NCBI GenBank assembly: GCA_021129915.1
Contig: JAJOKI010000038.1
Coordinates: 1-13,397 of the forward strand
Direction of reading: 5' to 3'
Origin: Methanocellales archaeon
GTDB taxonomy: Archaea > Halobacteriota > UBA148 > JAJOKI01
Length of the DNA stretch: 13,397 bases
A program made the position numbers and the translations under genes. This document shows, in pieces, positions 13,261 to 13,397 of the stretch. Position 1 is the stretch's first letter; every line of letters starts with the position of its first letter. The notes below the pieces were generated by a model that did not search any database, was not told the origin of the DNA, and saw only the letters and a program-made list of their open reading frames with translations.

Positions 13261-13397
13261 TACAACCCTAGCCGCTTTCTAGCTTCTTCTTCGGTTAAGA
13301 AGTGCCCTCTTTTGATTCTTTCCCTCGCTTTCTTGATTGCTTCGAGTGTTTCTATACTAAGTTCTGGCTCTGCTTTAACATTTTTCGCAATATAAAT
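13260..13397 (-). CDS. RelB-like antitoxin, C-terminal 45 residues (gene enters from outside the window)
   Basis: The frame is open from the window edge to TAA at 13260-13262 and ends LSIETLEAIKKARERIKRGH then FLTEEEARKRLGL. The charged helix and the terminal T-E-E-E-A-x-x-x-L-G-L are typical of small archaeal antitoxins placed in front of RelE-type toxins, where this part wraps around the toxin. The toxin that follows is broken, so the antitoxin is either a leftover or retained as an 'anti-addiction' gene against toxins elsewhere. The N-terminal DNA-binding part and start lie beyond the window. Confidence 0.6.
   Translation of the reverse strand: MYIAKNVKAEPELSIETLEAIKKARERIKRGHFLTEEEARKRLGL

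Noticed and set aside
1..13397. CRISPR array, insertion sequence or prophage
   Set aside because: No regularly spaced repeats, transposase, integrase or terminal inverted repeats were seen in any part of the window.

Overview
The window comes from an archaeon, most likely a euryarchaeote of the methanogen/ANME/Archaeoglobus type; finer placement is not possible from the sequence alone. The evidence is archaeal/eukaryotic-type ribosomal proteins (S19e, L31e, L39e, L40e), translation factor aIF6, a PDCD5-family protein, a protein subunit of archaeal RNase P, a tRNA gene with an intron between positions 37 and 38, geranylgeranylglyceryl phosphate synthase for ether lipids, and TATA-like promoters with GGAG/GGTGATC ribosome binding sites. 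Genes are dense, often overlap by 1-11 bases, and frequently start with GTG or TTG.

Region 1 (1-2990) is a translation and RNA-processing cluster. On the minus strand, in transcription order, come an intron-containing tRNA-Gly(UCC), a gene in which an RNase P Rpp21-type subunit is joined to a YhbY/CRM RNA-binding domain, then S19e, PDCD5, L39e, L31e and aIF6 (cut by the window edge). Divergent from the tRNA across only 35 bases is tsr3, the small-subunit rRNA aminocarboxypropyl transferase.

Region 2 (2991-5837) mixes accessory and core genes. An AT-rich two-gene cassette (a 68-residue unknown plus a PIN-domain nuclease) resembles a toxin-antitoxin pair of unfamiliar type. It is followed by the L40e - GGGP synthase pair, then a divergent DUF433/DUF5615 toxin-antitoxin module, then 357 bases without a convincing gene but with an 8-bp inverted repeat.

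Region 3 (5838-13147) is one tight minus-strand gene string: purB, a stand-alone asparagine-synthetase domain, gatC, gatA, gatB and topA. The first five concern aspartate/amide-nitrogen chemistry (purine synthesis, asparagine formation, tRNA-dependent amidation); topoisomerase I rides at the end. Upstream of purB (13180-13397) are the 3' end of a RelB-like antitoxin gene and a RelE toxin remnant that has lost its start codon and about 70% of its length.

The points most worth following up are the Rpp21-CRM fusion directly behind an intron-bearing tRNA, the unknown+PIN cassette, and the decayed RelE inside which the promoter of the purB string probably lies.
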